DNA from: Jacaranda mimosifolia
Taxonomy: Eukaryota > Streptophyta > Magnoliopsida > Lamiales > Bignoniaceae
Assembly (NCBI GenBank): GCA_018894105.1
Contig: CM032122.1
Location: forward strand, 35,619,404-35,683,403
Reading direction: 5' to 3'
DNA length: 64,000 nt
Shown here piece after piece: positions 1-12,918 of this stretch. Under the pieces are notes generated by a model, which saw only the letters and a program-made list of their open reading frames with translations, did not search any database and was not told where the DNA came from. The translations under genes and the position numbers were made by a program. The first letter of the stretch is position 1. Every line of letters starts with the position of its first letter.

Positions 1-1183
1 TATAACAAAATTTTACGTATTATTATAGATTTTTTTATATCCCAAAACGAATGTAGGTTTGAAATTTTTTTGACAAATAATTATGAAATAAAAATATTTA
101 TAATAGTCCTATGTGTTTTTTCGGCACAAACAACTTATGTTTTGTTCGCCCCATATATTCTGAAATTTTATAATGTTTTTATTGGATTAGGAATTATATG
201 ATACTTTAGGTTCTAAAATGACAACAATAAAATTAAAGTAAAAAATTTGATCATTGTAGTAACTCACAAGGATATTTTGGATATAAAATTTTTTAATAAT
301 CATACGTATAAAGAAAAATTAATTTTAGTGTCACATTAACCAAATAATTATTATTTTTCTAATGATAAAAGAGTTTGAGGAAAATATTTAAAAAAACTTG
401 ATAGTACACATAGTACAAGGACTTTAAATGAATTTAACCCTTACTATTATTATTACAACAGAAAGTCGTTCCACTGCCACAGTAACCCATCAGATTTCAG
501 TATTGTGGAGCACTGGTCTGGTGTTTCTCGCCTGAAACTAAAGAGAAGATGGGGACCAACGTGTTGGGTCCCACGAGTAGTGTACACCAGCCCTTCTACC
601 AGGTGGTGGACCTCCCCTCATTATACGGCACATTATTTTTTATTTTTTATATTTGTTATTCAAAATATATTTTTCCTTCGTGTTATACCCCCGCCATTTT
701 TTTTCTCTGCACACACCTTATCTATTCATTGATTTTACTCATATGTATTTTCACCAAAGAGCATCAAAAAGTAATATCTTCAAATTAGATACGAATTTTT
801 TTTATTAAAATATAACAATAATTTTTGTGAAATATGGATATTATTATCAATTATCAAGTGAAAAGAAAAAAGAAAAAAAGTAGAAAAGAGAGGTATATAA
901 AAAATAACTCCTAATTACAATGAATATCCCCTTTTGCCCCCATCATTAATTCTTTTTGACCACATCATTGCAAATGCTTCACTTATGTTAGGGCACTCAA
1001 TGATCTTCGATCAGGATGCATGTGAGATTAATTAATTAAATAATTGTATTATAATTTGCTTGTGATCAGTGCATGCAAGTGCGACACACTGTAACACTCC
1101 TCCGTTACGTGAAAATTTTACTCGGAAGAAGTGAAATAGTGCTATAATGGAGGCGGTGGTGTCAAAATGCTTAAATTGCGCAC
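1..1183 (-). other. Presumed intron of the PID2-like kinase gene; no coding signal
   Basis: A consensus GT donor lies at 1183-1182 on the minus strand. No exon resembling an AGC kinase C-lobe is seen from there to the window edge. The stretch is AT-rich with homopolymer runs. A more GC-rich patch around 460-620 has short ORFs on the plus strand that resemble no protein I know. It is read as intron because of the strong donor; a truncated gene is the alternative. Confidence 0.5.
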
Positions 1184-1764
1184 CTGACGGCGGAGTCGGG
1201 GAAGCGTTTATAGGGCTGACGCTGTCGGAGGATGTGGAGATCGCCGCCGGGGCAGAACTCCGTCAAAAGACACGACCATTTCGGAGAGTCAATGGCGGCG
1301 TAAAGCGTCGGCAGAAACGGATGGTCTAACATTTCGAGAATTTCTTTTTCTGTCCTTGCCCTCCCTTCCTTGTTCCGGCTCGCTAGCTCTTTCTTGTCCA
1401 TCACCTTAGCCGCGAACAAAGCCGTCGGAGGGGGTTTAGGGAGGCCGGCTGAGGAGGGAGGTGGCGGCTTAAGTTCTGCTAAGTAGACGGACCCGATGTC
1501 GCCGGACCCGAGGCGTTGGAGGAAGCGTAGGTCGGACAGAGAAAGGGAGGTATAGCGGCGGATGGAATCCCAACATGGGTCTCCGGAGGGGGCGGTGGAA
1601 GAATGGGGTTTGAGGGTGGTGGAGGGAGGGAAGTGGGCGGAGGAGGAGGTCCAATCGGAGCCGGAGCTGGTGGAGCGATGGATGTCGGTGGCGGTGGTGG
1701 TTGTTGTGGAATTGAAGCTCATACTTTGGAGGTCGTCGGCTATATCGTCCACCCATGGCTCCAT
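1184..1764 (-). CDS. PINOID2-like AGC VIII serine/threonine kinase, first exon only
   Basis: The exon encodes 193 codons plus two bases of a protein kinase N-terminal half. A Ser/Thr-rich leader (residues 1-72) precedes the kinase N-lobe: glycine loop [11 protein letters not shown] (85-95), ATP-binding lysine in FAAKVMD (K120), then [17 protein letters not shown] and the hinge-proximal EFCPGGDLH. These are hallmarks of plant AGC VIII kinases (PINOID/PID2/WAG/D6PK), which phosphorylate PIN auxin exporters and related targets at the plasma membrane. The exon ends at AG|GTGCGC after SAVR, exactly where the KIPK-like gene at 15456 also splices. The second exon, with the catalytic DLKPEN, DFD and activation segment, is not found on the minus strand down to base 1, so it lies beyond the window or is lost. 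The start at 1764 is the first ATG of the frame. The MEPWVDD opening suggests a PID2-like member; the exact orthologue is inferred. Confidence 0.85.
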
Positions 1765-3163
1765 CGACGACAGTTTCTCCGTCTAATCTACAATGGCTGG
1801 TTATTCTTTCTGTAGTAATCTCAGAGTGTGTCCGAGAGAGGGAGAGGGAGAGAGGCGGAGATTTGAAGCGAAGGGGTGGGGGCCGAGAAAATTTTATTGG
1901 GCCGGGAACGTAGGCTTGGGCAGCGTGGGGCGTTGGTTGTTGGGTATTGAGGATTCAGTGGACATGTGAATATAGAGGACGGTGCATTGGGCCCGAGATG
2001 TACTTTGATCGTCTCTTTTCTCTTCTTGAGGTTATATAGCTTTTTTCCACCAAAAAAACAATAGAGTTTTATGTATGGTTTTATTTCTATGTGGGTTAGT
2101 TTTACTTAGAAATTTGTTATTTTTGTCTAATTCTGATTTTATATTAATGAAATTGAGATAAGTGCATAAGTGGAGGGATTTAATTATCAAAAAGTAACAA
2201 GTGGGGAAATATCAATTGTTCCTATAAATACTTGGGAAAGTTAATATTTTGCATAAATACCAATAATTAGTTAGATAGGAGTAATAATTACAAAGATAAT
2301 GTAAATCCGAACATAGCTAAATTGGTTGAGATTATGATTATCATTAATTCACATATTACATATAAGTTAACAATATCAATATCCTGATTTAAGGCCACGT
2401 TTGATACAGGATATTGATAATCACATTTAATTTTGGACCACTAAAATTGGAAGCTATTTGAATATATTAATATACCTATTTGAAATAAGAGATTGTGGTT
2501 CAAATTATAAAAATCATAATCTTGCAATCTTGTTTGATTTGATAGATTGTGAAAGGTTATTTTGGTAACCCCTCAATTGTGTGATTTGGTGTGTAAATAA
2601 GAGGGACTAGCCTATGCACATATATTTTAATTGACATGGCGAATCTCAACCGTGCGATGACAATTAACGTTAATAATATAAACAGTTGAAGCTCAAAGCT
2701 GATCTCGACTCGGCTATCACCATAATTTCTTATATCAAATAAGCTATTAACAGAGATTGGAGGGCTAATCACATTATCTCCTATATCAAATGCAGTGTTT
2801 TATTGTTAATATGCAATTTTTGTATTTTATTTTGAATTTGTATGTGTGGGATGAGGTTAGGATGCCAATATATTTATACCATACTGAGTGTCAAGGTGGG
2901 GATCCTATTTAGGGGCTGTTCATGGGTGAATTACGCGATGTAGCCCACAACAATGTTGTACTCTTGTACTTGAAGAAATACATTGATTGCTATTTATTGC
3001 AACAGACGGGTGGCCTTGTGAGTTCTGTTCTTGTGGGAACACGCTTTAATTATTCTTTTAAGTTCGAATAGACTTTGAGTTTGAATTAATTATATTTATT
3101 ATATAATTATGTACATCTAAAATACCATATAACAGTGATTTAAACAAAAAATAAAATAAAAAA

Positions 3164-3266
3164 AGAAATTATTCTTTAAAACTCTGAAGATAAAAAAAGG
3201 TCAATTTGATATGCAAGAAATTATTCTTTAAAACTCTGAAGAAAAAAAAGATCAATTTGATATGCA
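3164..3266. repeat. Two-copy 52-bp tandem duplication
   Basis: A unit starting AGAAATTATTC and ending near GATATGCA occurs at 3164-3215 and again at 3216-3266, with few differences in the central A-run. The copies are close enough to suggest a recent local duplication. Confidence 0.8.
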
Positions 3267-3611
3267 TTAATGTTTATGGAGCCAATTATTCGCCTTGTCA
3301 CTAGTCAGCTACAATATTGATCAGTTGGTGTTTTATTTAATATATCTATGAAACATAAAGTTTTTTTAAGGACAAAAATTAATTGAACTACGAGTTTAAC
3401 TATTGTCACAAGTCACAACTAAGGCCATCAAGAATTCATGATCAAATATAAGACAACAAAAATAAGTAATTTGAAATTGTTGTTAACATGTTAAAGATAC
3501 TAAATACTTTTTTAGTAATTTTTATTTTAAAATGTGATAGTCATTGAATATAATGATCAATAAATCCTTAAGCCACGCAAAATGCTAGTTTTAATTTCTC
3601 TCAAAATAACA

Positions 3612-3646
<35 letters not shown>
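3612..3646. repeat. Compound (TA)n(CA)n microsatellite
   Basis: A short run of AT dinucleotides passes directly into about thirteen CA dinucleotides. Confidence 0.95.
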
Positions 3647-4261
3647 GATTAAACCCCGTAACAAGTAAGGTTTAATTTGATTCCCAAGTATAGGGTCCTC
3701 AGCAGTGGTAGATTTCAAAATTAAATGCTCATAATTTCCCACAGTTTCAAATTTCAAAATGTATAGGGCTTTTCGGTAATAACACATGAACATGGTCTAG
3801 AATTGGTTGTATCCATTTCCTATGGTTGTTGCTTTTTAACTTTTAACTAGTGAAAATAATTGTACACAGAATAATTAATATCAAGATAAATAGATTCATA
3901 TTATCTTATATTCACTTAGAGGAATTTTTCTCCAACATCACTTCAAGTCAAAAAATACTCGCTTATAAGCTGTTAAATGTACAAGCATTGTTAGTTTCTT
4001 AACTCAAACAATTCCGATGCAGTCTTTAATCGATTGTGGGATAACTCTTAGAACTTTCATAACTCGTATTCTTTAAATCTTTGAAGGCAATTTGGTGATA
4101 CTTCAAGAAGAATGAAAGAAAAACCAATAGATATACAGAAAGTATAAAAAGAGTGAATACTCAGGTTGTGTATTCTAAATTACTAAGGATATGGCTTTTT
4201 ATAGGTAAGTCTTTCTATTCAACTCAACTTGGAGTATCAACTGGTATATAGATAATTATTG

Positions 4262-4450
4262 TTTACAAGAGTTATCCATCTAAATATGGATGTGTTACCT
4301 ACTCAAGGAAAAATTTTAATTCAATAAGGAATGTTATCCATCTAAATGTAGATATGATCTCTCTACATAAGTAAAGTTTTGATACAACAAGAACTGCAAT
4401 TCCATTTAAATATGGATGCCTATTGAATCAATAGTTCAAAATTCAATCCA
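4262..4450. repeat. Three degenerate ~63-bp tandem units
   Basis: A core TCCATCTAAATATGGAT, itself partly palindromic, recurs at about 4275, 4337 and 4401, a spacing of 62-64 bases. The copies are diverged. It may be a subrepeat inside an old LTR, but no element ends were found. Confidence 0.55.
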
Positions 4451-6044
4451 ATTTGTAGCTTCCCTCTCATACATATTTGACTCAATCTACTCAACACTCA
4501 TATTCACAACATTTCTCAATCTCACAACTCGGGAGATCGGCGCAGGCAACCACCTTGTCAGCCACCTGACTTCCCCTAAGGCAGAGGCTCCAACTGCCAT
4601 TTTCTCTCTCTTTTGTGAAGTTTGGCTCAACTTTGATACAATATGACTTGAGTCCAACTCACAGACTTCTTGCTCTTTACAATCACTCAGGAAGTTCGTC
4701 CAAGTCCTTAGATAACTACAACTTAAAACTCATAAACCTTTTAGACATTTAATGCATGAAATCCATCTAACTCCCTAAGTGAATGCGATAAAAAATTTCG
4801 CCAAATCTTTAGACTAATATAATTACGTACTTAATTTAGCTGGTAAAAATTAATCAAACTGACAATCTCATTTTTATAAAGTAAGGTAAACATTAAAATC
4901 GAACTCTATGTTATATATCCAATATGTAAATAAAATTTTCAAATTGAAAATAGAGGGGCTTAATAATATGGATAGTTAAAACTACAAGAAAAAATTAGTA
5001 GAAGAACTAAAAAAGGCTCAATGGAGTAAATCAATTAAATAAATAAACAAAGGCCAGAGAGCCTAAAAACACTTAAGCTCATGAAGAAGGGCAGCGAAAC
5101 CTTACTAGGTCTAAACCCATCAAGAAAAAATTATATATACTAAACCCTAATGAAGACTTTGGCATAAGAAATCATTCGCAAAGAATCGCGAATATTTGAG
5201 AATATTCAAAAGCAAAAAATCTCTCTGCATGCTTTTTAGAGAACACGAACCGGCACACTGTTGTCTATCGGTAAGGACCTTGCTTCACTTTCATATAACA
5301 TCAATAAATGAAAACAAATTATGGCATATTTTGTGTTATGGTAGTGCACAAATTTTTCTACGAAATTCACTAGACATATAAATTCTTGGTATATAAGTTT
5401 TTTTTAATAAAATATCTTTTGAAATATTTTAAAGTATATGAAAAGAATATTAAGAGAGATAAGTTCAAAAACTAAAATATTAAAGTTTTACAATTAGCTC
5501 TTTAGCAAGGTAAAAGGCAACCACTTAATTTTATAAGGTTTTAACTCCTTTAACATGATCAAATAAATTACAAAATTACTATTGCTGATATCATAAAGTT
5601 ATCTTATTAAACAATTCAACAGCTTATTTGTTGTATAAGTTGTACATTTACAAGCTTGAAAGCATCTCACGAGTTATCAATGCTTCTAAAATATTTTTAA
5701 TACTCTATATTTCTTAATTAAAATTTAAGGTTGAATACAATATTATTGTACATAAAACAGAATCGATAAAAAGGGTTAGCTGGCTACCAACGCATCAAAC
5801 TGTTACATTGACTTTGCCATAGTGCTAGAAGCCCATAATGTAAGTGGGGAAAGTTAGGTCACAAACATTTGCTAATGAAATTAATTGCAATTAAAGATAT
5901 GGATGCGTTGGTGATTATGTAGCAAAGAGGTAGCTCAGTAAAGTTCTGATTTAATAATTGAACAGATTGGTGAAAGCATGTGACTGCATTGATACATCTA
6001 TTTTATGATCCAGTATTTTTATAAATATTATTATCCGTATGTAC

Positions 6045-6125
6045 ACTAAAAAAATTTTAGAGTTTGAATCTCGAACTTCAAACGTACAAGTGTGAGGGTG
6101 ATGTGCCATCAGACTAATTATCACT
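6045..6125 (-). mobile_element. Degenerate tRNA-derived SINE-like sequence
   Basis: Read on the minus strand, an A-box-like TTAGTCTGATGGC is followed about 35 bases later by a B-box-like GTTCGAGATTC and then a T/A-rich tail. This order fits a tRNA-derived SINE promoter. No target-site duplication is clear and the boxes deviate from consensus, so the call is tentative. Confidence 0.35.
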
Positions 6126-6264
6126 TAACATGATCCAACACTTAAATGTGGGCACGTTAGGTTTTATTTTAAATTATTTCATAATTGTTCATCTTGTGAA
6201 TGTGTGTTTTTTTTTATTATTATAGTATAATTTAGTATGCATGGTTGTTAGTATATATGTCTAT

Positions 6265-9200
6265 TGTAACACGCCAATTTTTGGAGTATCAATTTAAGTT
6301 GCTTAAAATTTAAATTAATTAAAGTTTAGGTAGAAATATTGAGAATTGACGGATTAATATTTAATCGTAAATGAGAAAGGGATTTAATTGTTTAAAGTTA
6401 TAAAGTTTAGGAGGTCAATGTGAGCAAAACAAAAATTTAAGGATTTCAGAATAATTAGATTTGGACTTGATGGCCCAAAAACTAAAATATTAGGGGCCAA
6501 TGTGTGAAGGATCAAAGTGAAAGGACTTAATTGAAAATTAGGGGCTAAATTGAAGTCTGTTAAAGTTTCCAGGGACATAGTCGAAGATGGTGAAAAGTTT
6601 AGGGGGTCAATTGAATAAGCTGAAAAATACATTTATACAGATGATTAAGGATAGAAAATATTCAAATTCTCAAAATGTACCCCAAACCCCATCCATCGGC
6701 GAACTGCAGAAAGACGACCACCAAACTTGAAATTAAAACCGTGGTTGGCTTCCTCTAGCTAAGAGGAGCACAACCATACCAAAATTATTTAAAAACAACC
6801 GGCGAATCCATCAAAAAATGAATGCGATGGTGAGCTCGCGGCGGTGGTGGCGGTTCCATCACTTCCGACGGCGGAAATGGACGGAGGCTAGGTAGGTTTT
6901 GGTCGCGGGGATATGGGCAGTCAGGTGGTGGTGTCAATTTGTGGTTTCGACGGTCGGTGGTTGAGGAATCGACATGGTGGCACGACAACAGTAGGTTAGG
7001 ATTGTCACAGCTTTAGCTGACGAATTGACTGGCTTCCCGACATTGAAATTAAAAATTGGTTGAGGCGTTTTGCTGGCCCCGACGAGATGCACCAACTAGT
7101 GGCTGCAATCTCCATCACTGGCTGTGGCGCATGGCGGTCCGGTGGCAGTACATGAGGCGACATTTGGGAAGTTTGTGCAAAACGATAATCGAGACTTATC
7201 TAGGCTATTCCCGACTTGAAATTTGATCTCGGTTCGATCCAATTTGGGTAAGTTTCAATAATGGAATTTTAATTCAATTAAATTGTTGAATGTAATTGGA
7301 GTTTCGGATCAAGTTTAATTATAACCTAAAATGAGACTATTAAACTATAATTTAGCCCAAGTTACGGATTAATTTCATGATTATTATTATATTAAACTCA
7401 ATTAACCCGAGTGGGATTATCATATACTATTAGGACCTTAAGTAAGATCGTAACAACTGAATTACTTACTCATTGAGTTAAAAACAATGATCTATGACTC
7501 TGTTAAAACATTTCAGCATACCATAAAACTTTAGGAAATTATGATTGAACAAATGAGTAACTAAAGAACTTGATAAGGATATTTAAGTACATTGGGAATT
7601 ATGATTCGGAAATCAACATCATGCTGGATTAGATTATTTTATTCTAAACTTTGAATTGAATAGAAAATCAGGTCATGGACTTTTTGAACATTTAAGGGTT
7701 ATCGGGACTGTGTAAGAATATTCTTAAATTTAATAAAGACATTAGTGATATTTATCCTTAAGGTTCAGAGGATTGACAGAATGGTAACCCGAGATATCTT
7801 ATGACAATTCCCGATTTGACTAGGAAACTAGGACCTGATTAAGTGTTTCTTTGCATTCACCATATGAGTTTATACTTAAAAGTAAGAGACTTCCTTGTTA
7901 GGGAAATAACATATATAATTGATATATATATATATCATAGTTGCTTGATTCCTCTCAGTACATGTATTATAAAAATTGCCACACATTGTCACTTTATACA
8001 TACTGTTCCTATTGATTTTGATTTATATCACTTTACCTAAAATTGACGATTGTGTTGGAAAAGTGAAAGTGATTTTGAAATATGTGTTCTACTATTGCCA
8101 TGACTATTATTTTGAAGTGAATTCAGTATTAATTGCGTGATTTCTTAATCGTCGTGGCAAACCAAAGTGTTAATTAAAATGCTCGCCATGTCTGTCTTGA
8201 AATAAGCCTAGTGTTGATTAAGTGATTATTTATTTATCATGAAGAAGTGACGTGTTAAGTGAAATGTTGTTGGACGTGTTAAGTGATAATAGTGAAAGTG
8301 TTTAATACCCTTGGGGGTGGGTCTTGGGATCGATTTCGAAAGACGACAGGGCAGAATTGACCAACGGTGACTGGTCTTTCAACTGATACTTGTACAATTT
8401 GTACATAAAATCCTTACTCATAGTAAGCTGGAGGTAGCCGTCTATGAGTGGGATTAGGCATGCGGCTAGCCATGCCTAGTGAGTGACTAAGTGTCCAAGC
8501 TTATCACTCGATACTTTGAATGAATAAAGATTTTCGCGTTTTTGAAAGTGGAGTGATAAGGTAGGAGAATCACCAACAACAAAAGTGTGAAAGTGATTAT
8601 TAATTTTATTTTGTGCTTTGAAACTCAAGTATTTGACACAAACTCAATGATTATTCAAGTGACATATTGACTCATTATGGTCGTAATTGTGATTTAAATC
8701 TTTGTGAGAGACAGTGAATTTGTGAAGTCTTATCACTAGTATGGGACGATGGTGAGATGGATCACTCTGAATCTTGACTAAAATCTTCTCTCACTACTTC
8801 TGAGAATTTAATGCTTCTACTTGTTGCTTATATAATATTTGAGAAATTTACCACTCTATTGTTAGTGCTAAATTATCTCACTAAGTTATTCAGACTTATG
8901 CTATTTTATTATTATTATTCTCCATTCTTTACTCCCAGATAAGGACGAGTATGAAGATAGACTAACCTAGGCGACATATAAGACAATTAGGGTGATAGAA
9001 GTGTTGGGCGTGATCCGGAATGTTTCGGTTCAGACTTGAACATCCGATGGAGGTCGTTGTATAAATTAATTACGTTAGGATTTTTGAAAAATATATTTTC
9101 TGTTGTAAAGAAGACGTGTGCTACTTTTTGGGTAGCACCTCGGCTGGAAGTAGGCTCTTCTCGGTCAGGGCGTTACAAATGTATTTTCTGTTATTTAGAA

Positions 9201-9265
9201 GACTTGTGGTATAGAGTGAGTAGCGCCTCGTATGGGAGCAGATATCTACCGATTGGGGTGTTACA
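6265..9265. mobile_element. Solo LTR of a Gypsy-type (Tekay/Del-like chromovirus) retrotransposon, 3.0 kb
   Basis: The segment begins TGTAACAC and ends GTGTTACA, a perfect 8-bp inverted terminal pair in the TG...CA form of LTRs. It is bordered by TCTAT (6260-6264) and TCTGT (9266-9270), a 5-bp target duplication with one mismatch. Inside, short AGGGG-CTAAATTGAA-type phrases recur around 6400-6620, as in very long LTRs of plant chromoviruses. No gag, protease, reverse transcriptase or integrase is found in or beside it, nor a primer-binding site after it. Unequal recombination between two LTRs of one element is the usual origin of such solo copies. The length suits the Tekay/Del group; lineage is inferred from LTR style only. 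Small ORFs inside (for example near 6785-6988) are not genes. Confidence 0.75.
9090..9265. repeat. Diverged 88-bp tandem duplication at the 3' end of the solo LTR
   Basis: Two units (about 9090-9177 and 9178-9265) each run from TATTTTCTGTT through AGAAGAC and GTAGC to a terminal GTTACA. The LTR terminus therefore exists twice, and the outer copy forms the element's edge. Confidence 0.7.
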
Positions 9266-11982
9266 TCTGTATAATTGTTGTTTGTTGTGTTTCGTTCACC
9301 ACTAGAATAGCTTGATTGAACCCAATTAAGTAAATTGAACGGAAGACCCAAGCGATGGATAAATAATCTGTTTGACAGATAAAAACGGATTGAAAGAATA
9401 ACTGTGGGCTTATATGTTTTTATCATTCAATCCAAACGAATGATAAAATGGGACAGAATAATTATATCACATCTTATCGTACCAATCAAATTAGTCCATA
9501 GTTTATAAAGTAGAATTTTTCAAATCATTTTACCATTATAATGAATTGATTACGAGGAACATACTCAATTTACTATAAATATTTAAATTATAAAAATGAT
9601 TTATTTATTTTTTTTCCGTTGCCATCTCCTACCTTTGATATACGATGTCGGATGAATAAAAAGAAGTGCTTTGATAACTCAATAATTTCACGAACTTAAC
9701 TACTTAATTTTTTCGTCATGACACTTTAGCGATCAAGAGATTTCCATGGATTTTTCTTGACTTACGGTTCCACTTAAAAATTGGACCAATAATCTTATAA
9801 ATTACAGCTCTTAGCAAATGGGCCTCGTGCCAACCCACAATACTCACATATGGCATTGGGCTCAAACCAATATTTGGTTATTCAAATTCAACATGGAAGT
9901 TTTTTATGAAACGAAATGTGTGGGCCAAAGCTCTTGAGCCCATATCTGAATTTGGGCTAAAATTGCATCCGCACGTACTTGGAATTATTCCAACTAATAA
10001 TCGGTGCACACTCAATACTTGTGCATCAAATATTAAAGCACAATAAATTCACATACATATATAAAACACATGTATAAAAAAAATTATTATAATTTTTATG
10101 TTGTCTAGTAAATATGCATTTAAATTATTTAATATCTAAAATAGTTTGTATTTTCAATTGCATATGAAACTCTGCAAACGACAAACCACGTTTATTCAAA
10201 TATCTTTTGCTTATAAAGTAGAAGTATGAAATGGTGGTAGTGAGATAGTAATGGGATAAAGTAAGTAGTAGTTATTTATGTAGTTATAAAGATTTAAAAT
10301 AAAAATTAAGGGCATTTTAGTTTCAAAACTTGAAGACATACCACTAAGACCAACACGTTTTATTAATAGTATAGATTATTATTCTACTACTAAATTTAGA
10401 ATTTGGTTTCAAAGAAATTTTAAAAGAAATTATCCACACAAATATGATAAGGAGAGAGATTAATTTAACTATATAATTATTTTATGTACTTTTTTTAATG
10501 ATACCGAGTTACTTTTAAAAAACTTTAAAATTGAAAATTATTTCTTCCTTAATTTAATTTTACATGCATTCTGTTTTTTCCTAAAAAAAAAAGAAAAGAA
10601 AAGAAAAGAAAACTTCTAGTAGTTCCAAACGTGGCCTTGGCATTTTTCCTTGACCACATAGATTAGCAGCCACTTTTCTGCATTCTGTAATCCCCTTTTT
10701 GGGAAGGATTTTTGTTATTTGTTTCAAATGAAGTAATCAATAGTAATGATTGGTGAGGTATCTTTTACTTCACTTTTCAGTAAATCCCTACTGTTAAAAA
10801 GTTTTAAAAGTCATTGCTACCATCATTGGAATTTATTTAACCATCCTCTAAAAGTTTTTACCCCCATGGAAATGGTAATTTACATATCTATCCATGCCCT
10901 CATGTAAATAATTCCATTTCCACTAGACTAGTATTCTTCAAACATATTAATTATGTTAGTTAATCCATAGTTTATTGAGTTATAATTAACATTTTAAACA
11001 AATGGTTCACCTTTATTTCATTTTGAAGGACTACTTTTATTGTCCAATAAAAGAAAAATAAATAATGTTATTAAACTTTGCTAAACTACGACGTAGATCA
11101 TATACATTAATTATATATTATTTCTTTCACATAGACAATTATTAAATACAGGTGTATATAATTTTTTTATTAAAAAAAAATTCTTCTAGTATCGACAAAC
11201 AAACCAGTACGATCAATATAAGAAAGAATCACTATTTTTGTAATAATTTCACAATTATAAGCGTCATAAGATTTTCAAATTTTGAATGGACTCTTTCATC
11301 TCTCCCCCTTCCCGAAGGAACCAAAAAAAAATAAAAAATTCTGTAATGGGAAAAAGTTAGCCAATTTGGCTCCAAGGATTGTGTTTAAAAAATAAAATAA
11401 AATTAATAATAAGAGAAATGCTTTTAGGGTTTTACTCATTAATTTACTTGACTGTGAAGGGCTGGTTTGTTGGGCATATAATTACATGATGCACAGCATG
11501 ATTCAAACATCATTGTTTCCTACTAAAGAAATTATTACAATGGCCAACTATGTTACGAACATAGCATGAACTTTAAAAGGCTGCAGGCTATAATTTTTGG
11601 TATCATTCAGACATTCTTTCCTATTTGCAATTGATTAATTTTCTCTTATTCTTTCTTGCTAACCCGTCTTCTTTTTGCATGACTAATTCCTACCCACACC
11701 TAATATTTTTACGTAAAACAGTCATAACATATCAGTACTGAGAACTCAGTTCATATCATAGTTTTTTTTTTTTTTTTTTCCTCTGTACATATGGATATAT
11801 TTTGTTCTTTTATTCTGATTGAAATTTGATTGTGTATTTCATTTTATAATAGATGTCACATATTCGCAGTTAAATATTTTTTTCATAAATATTTAATACA
11901 TTTAGTGTTTAATGAAATAAAAAATAAATATCAATTACAATGAACCAAGGGCGGACTTGAAGGTTGAGGAAACGATACACTA

Positions 11983-12298
11983 GGGCCCTTTTGGATTTAT
12001 TTTTATTCTTATTTTTTATTTTCATTATTTCTAAAATTTGAAAAGTAGTTAGTGAAAATGAGTTCGTATTTGGATAGATTGTTGGAAAAGTAATGATTAT
12101 GTTGTATTTAATATATTGTAGATGGAGAGAAACAAAAATAATAATAATAGCGACAGAAAATATATAGGTTATTGGAGAATTGAGTTTTGAAAATAAAAAT
12201 ATATTTAGTGAAAATGTGTAAAAATGATACGTTTCAATTTTCAAACAGTAGAAAATATGAAAATGAAGTTTGAAAATGAAAACAAACCAGCTTTGTAG
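11983..12298. mobile_element. Possible MITE (terminal inverted repeats weak)
   Basis: The left end GGGCCCTTTTGGATTTATTT is loosely mirrored by the right end AATGAAAACAAACCAGC, whose reverse complement begins GCTGGTTTG. The interior is AT-rich with phrases such as GAAAATG and TTTGAAAAT. Similar composition and phrases recur at about 26072-26530, which could be a relative. No target duplication is clear. Confidence 0.3.
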
Positions 12299-12831
12299 CT
12301 TAAATGTGGAGGACATAGTGAATTCTTAATTAAAATGCTCAAGAAATATAATAAATACAATATTTCAGGCATCGAACCACCTTGTTCAAAATCAAAACCT
12401 ACTCCCATAGGCATCAAATTTAGTCAACATGCTCCCAAAAAGTGGCGTTGCATTAAGAGAAAGGACTAAAGATTTTTGTTTTTATTAGGAAATATTGTAC
12501 CACATTATTATTTGAAACATTGTCATCAACCAAAAAATTTGAGAAATGTATGCCTTAATTAATATGATAATAAAAGTGATAATTGCGATCATTATATACA
12601 AGCATAAAAAACGAAAAGATCGTCCATTCGAATAAGGAAAACTATATAAAGACAACATGTAGAAATATGAGTCAATCCATCAAAGTTGCATTCACTTTGT
12701 TAGATGTGATGAATATTTGAATAATTATTTGAAAGGATAAGAAAAATTGTGTTGCCTAATTAGTTATTTGTCAATTATATTTAATAGATAGTTCAAATGC
12801 ATATGAATTATAATCTGTCGGATGATTTTTG

Positions 12832-12918
12832 ACTCAGTAATGTAAGTCTTATACATAAATTGTGAGTTCAAAATATCAAATTTAATTAATTCCTCACGTA
12901 TTCCAAAAAAAAAAAAAG
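12832..12918 (+). mobile_element. Degenerate SINE related to the 53788 copy
   Basis: An A-box-like CAGTAATGTAAGTCT and a B-box-like GAGTTCAAAATAT are followed by an A-rich tail at 12905-12916. AAGTCT, ACATAA and the TT-AA-ATAT block align in the same order with the well-supported SINE at 53788-53899. Flanking duplications are not clear. Confidence 0.45.

Larger units (their letters stand above)
1765..6044. other. Gene-free AT-rich intergenic region
   Basis: The first ~250 bases are the 5' UTR and promoter of the PID2-like gene, with a GA-rich tract near 1832-1855 that suits a plant core promoter. The rest has no ORF with protein-like composition. It holds tandem repeats (listed separately) and a possible degenerate SINE near 2315-2400, whose TAGCTAAATTGG resembles an A box. 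Nothing else can be supported. Confidence 0.6.

Noticed and set aside
505..788. Overlapping 75- and 79-residue ORFs on the plus strand
   Set aside because: Composition is chance-like, they overlap in two frames, and they end in AT-rich sequence inside the presumed kinase intron.
2390..2780. Possible MITE around GGCCACGTTTGATACAGG
   Set aside because: The start resembles a common plant MITE end, but no matching inverted end or target duplication was found.
6785..6988. Proline-rich 67-residue ORF
   Set aside because: Lies inside the solo LTR and reads like GC-rich simple sequence, not a gene.
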